From: Pseudomonadota bacterium
GTDB lineage: Bacteria > Pseudomonadota > Alphaproteobacteria > Rhizobiales > Xanthobacteraceae
DNA: 5,268 nt
Direction of reading: 5' to 3'
NCBI GenBank assembly: GCA_023414975.1
Contig: JAEZMI010000294.1
Coordinates: forward strand, 1 to 5,268
The translations under genes and the position numbers were made by a program. The notes beneath the pieces were generated by a model. The model did not search any database. It saw only the letters and a list, made by a program, of their open reading frames with translations, and was not told the origin of the DNA. Below are positions 4,983 to 5,268 of this stretch, piece by piece; within the stretch, counting starts at the first letter, position 1, and every line of letters begins with the position of its first letter.

Positions 4983-5268
4983 CAATCCGCTGCCAATCCA
5001 CGCTTGTTCGACTCGCCGGGCGGGCCGCCCCACGGTGGCCCGATAGGAACCAATCTTCGGCCCTTCGACAAGGCCCACAGGGGCGATGCCGGGGCAAAGA
5101 GCGGGCCCGCCTGCCACAAGTCGCGGGGGCGCCCTCCGGTTCAGGCCGGCGGGTGCGGCCGCGCCCCGCAGCCCTCGGCGCGAACGGCGCGGCGGTTGCG
5201 TTCACGCCCGCTCCGGCCTAGTGGCTTGGCGATGAACGATGCACCCCGCCCCCCGCGCCGTCCCGCCC
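4983..5268. other. Region upstream of glk, no certain gene
   Basis: These 286 bases hold a candidate glk promoter (5043-5071, minus), a 13-bp odd palindrome GGGCGGGCCGCCC (5018-5030) and GC-rich sequence without clear coding signal. Near the right edge, overlapping plus-strand ATGs at 5232 (MNDAPRPPRRPA..., open to the edge) and 5239 could begin a gene running off the window, but neither has a ribosome binding site. On the minus strand, a frame entering from the right edge ends at TAG about 5218-5220 and could be the tail of another gene. The window is too short to decide. Confidence 0.5.
5043..5071 (-). promoter_or_regulatory. Candidate promoter of glk
   Basis: On the minus strand TTGTCG (5071-5066, 4 of 6 matches to TTGACA) is followed after exactly 17 bases by TCCTAT (5048-5043, 3 of 6 to TATAAT). 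Transcription would start near 5036, giving a leader of about 54 bases before ATG 4982. The odd palindrome at 5018-5030 would then lie at the start of the leader, a plausible operator position. The -10 match is poor, so this is tentative. Confidence 0.3.

Noticed and set aside
3631..5046. Plus-strand open frame of 471 codons opposite glk
   Set aside because: Antisense to a complete glucokinase with family motifs along its length; the translation is Ala/Arg/Pro-rich without motifs.
4983..5117. 45-residue upstream extension of glk from an ATG at 5117
   Set aside because: Glucokinases begin close to the DIGGT motif. The extension is unlike the family and overlaps a candidate promoter.
5232..5268. 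Plus-strand gene start at the right edge (MNDAPRPPRRPA...)
   Set aside because: Only 12 codons are visible, there is no Shine-Dalgarno, and a second overlapping ATG reads in another frame. Not enough evidence to annotate a gene.

Overview
The window is very GC-rich (roughly 70 % by eye) and densely coded, with G/C-ending codons. Its gene families (a Zur-type Fur regulator, D-3-hydroxybutyrate dehydrogenase, a patatin-like protein and a bacterial glucokinase) suggest a chromosomal segment of an alphaproteobacterium, probably of the Hyphomicrobiales (Xanthobacteraceae-like). The taxonomic placement is inferred from composition and protein flavour only. No rRNA, tRNA, insertion sequence, phage gene or CRISPR array is visible.

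Layout, left to right: (1) bases 1-573, minus strand: a zinc uptake regulator (zur) whose last few codons lie off the left edge; it carries an unusually histidine-rich N-terminus. (2) 574-821: a divergent intergenic region with three 15-bp tandem repeats and two strong inverted repeats. (3) 822-1607, plus: D-3-hydroxybutyrate dehydrogenase (bdhA). (4) 1625-3070, plus: a patatin-like lipid acyl hydrolase that starts at GTG, 17 bp after bdhA and behind a strong ribosome binding site. It has a ~140-residue lysine/alanine-rich, histone-tail-like N-terminal extension. (5) 3128-4000, plus: an RluA-family pseudouridine synthase. (6) 4011-4982, minus: a glucokinase-family protein, convergent with gene 5 and only 10 bp from it. 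(7) 4983-5268: an upstream region with a possible glk promoter and no certain gene.

The clearest functional unit is bdhA plus the patatin gene, which look like one operon. BdhA oxidises D-3-hydroxybutyrate, the monomer released from poly-3-hydroxybutyrate (PHB). A lipase-fold protein with a PhaF/PhaM-like basic tail next to it suggests, as a hypothesis, a role at the PHB granule, its lipid/protein surface or its contact with the nucleoid. The other genes are housekeeping or regulatory functions with no evident link.

Nothing here is a clear new multi-gene system. The points most worth a second look are the basic pentapeptide-repeat extension on the patatin protein, the histidine-rich Zur leader with stacked in-frame start codons, the 8-bp-stem palindrome in the bdhA leader, the hairpin that pairs the two convergent stop codons, and the His-to-Arg change in the glucokinase EGGH motif.
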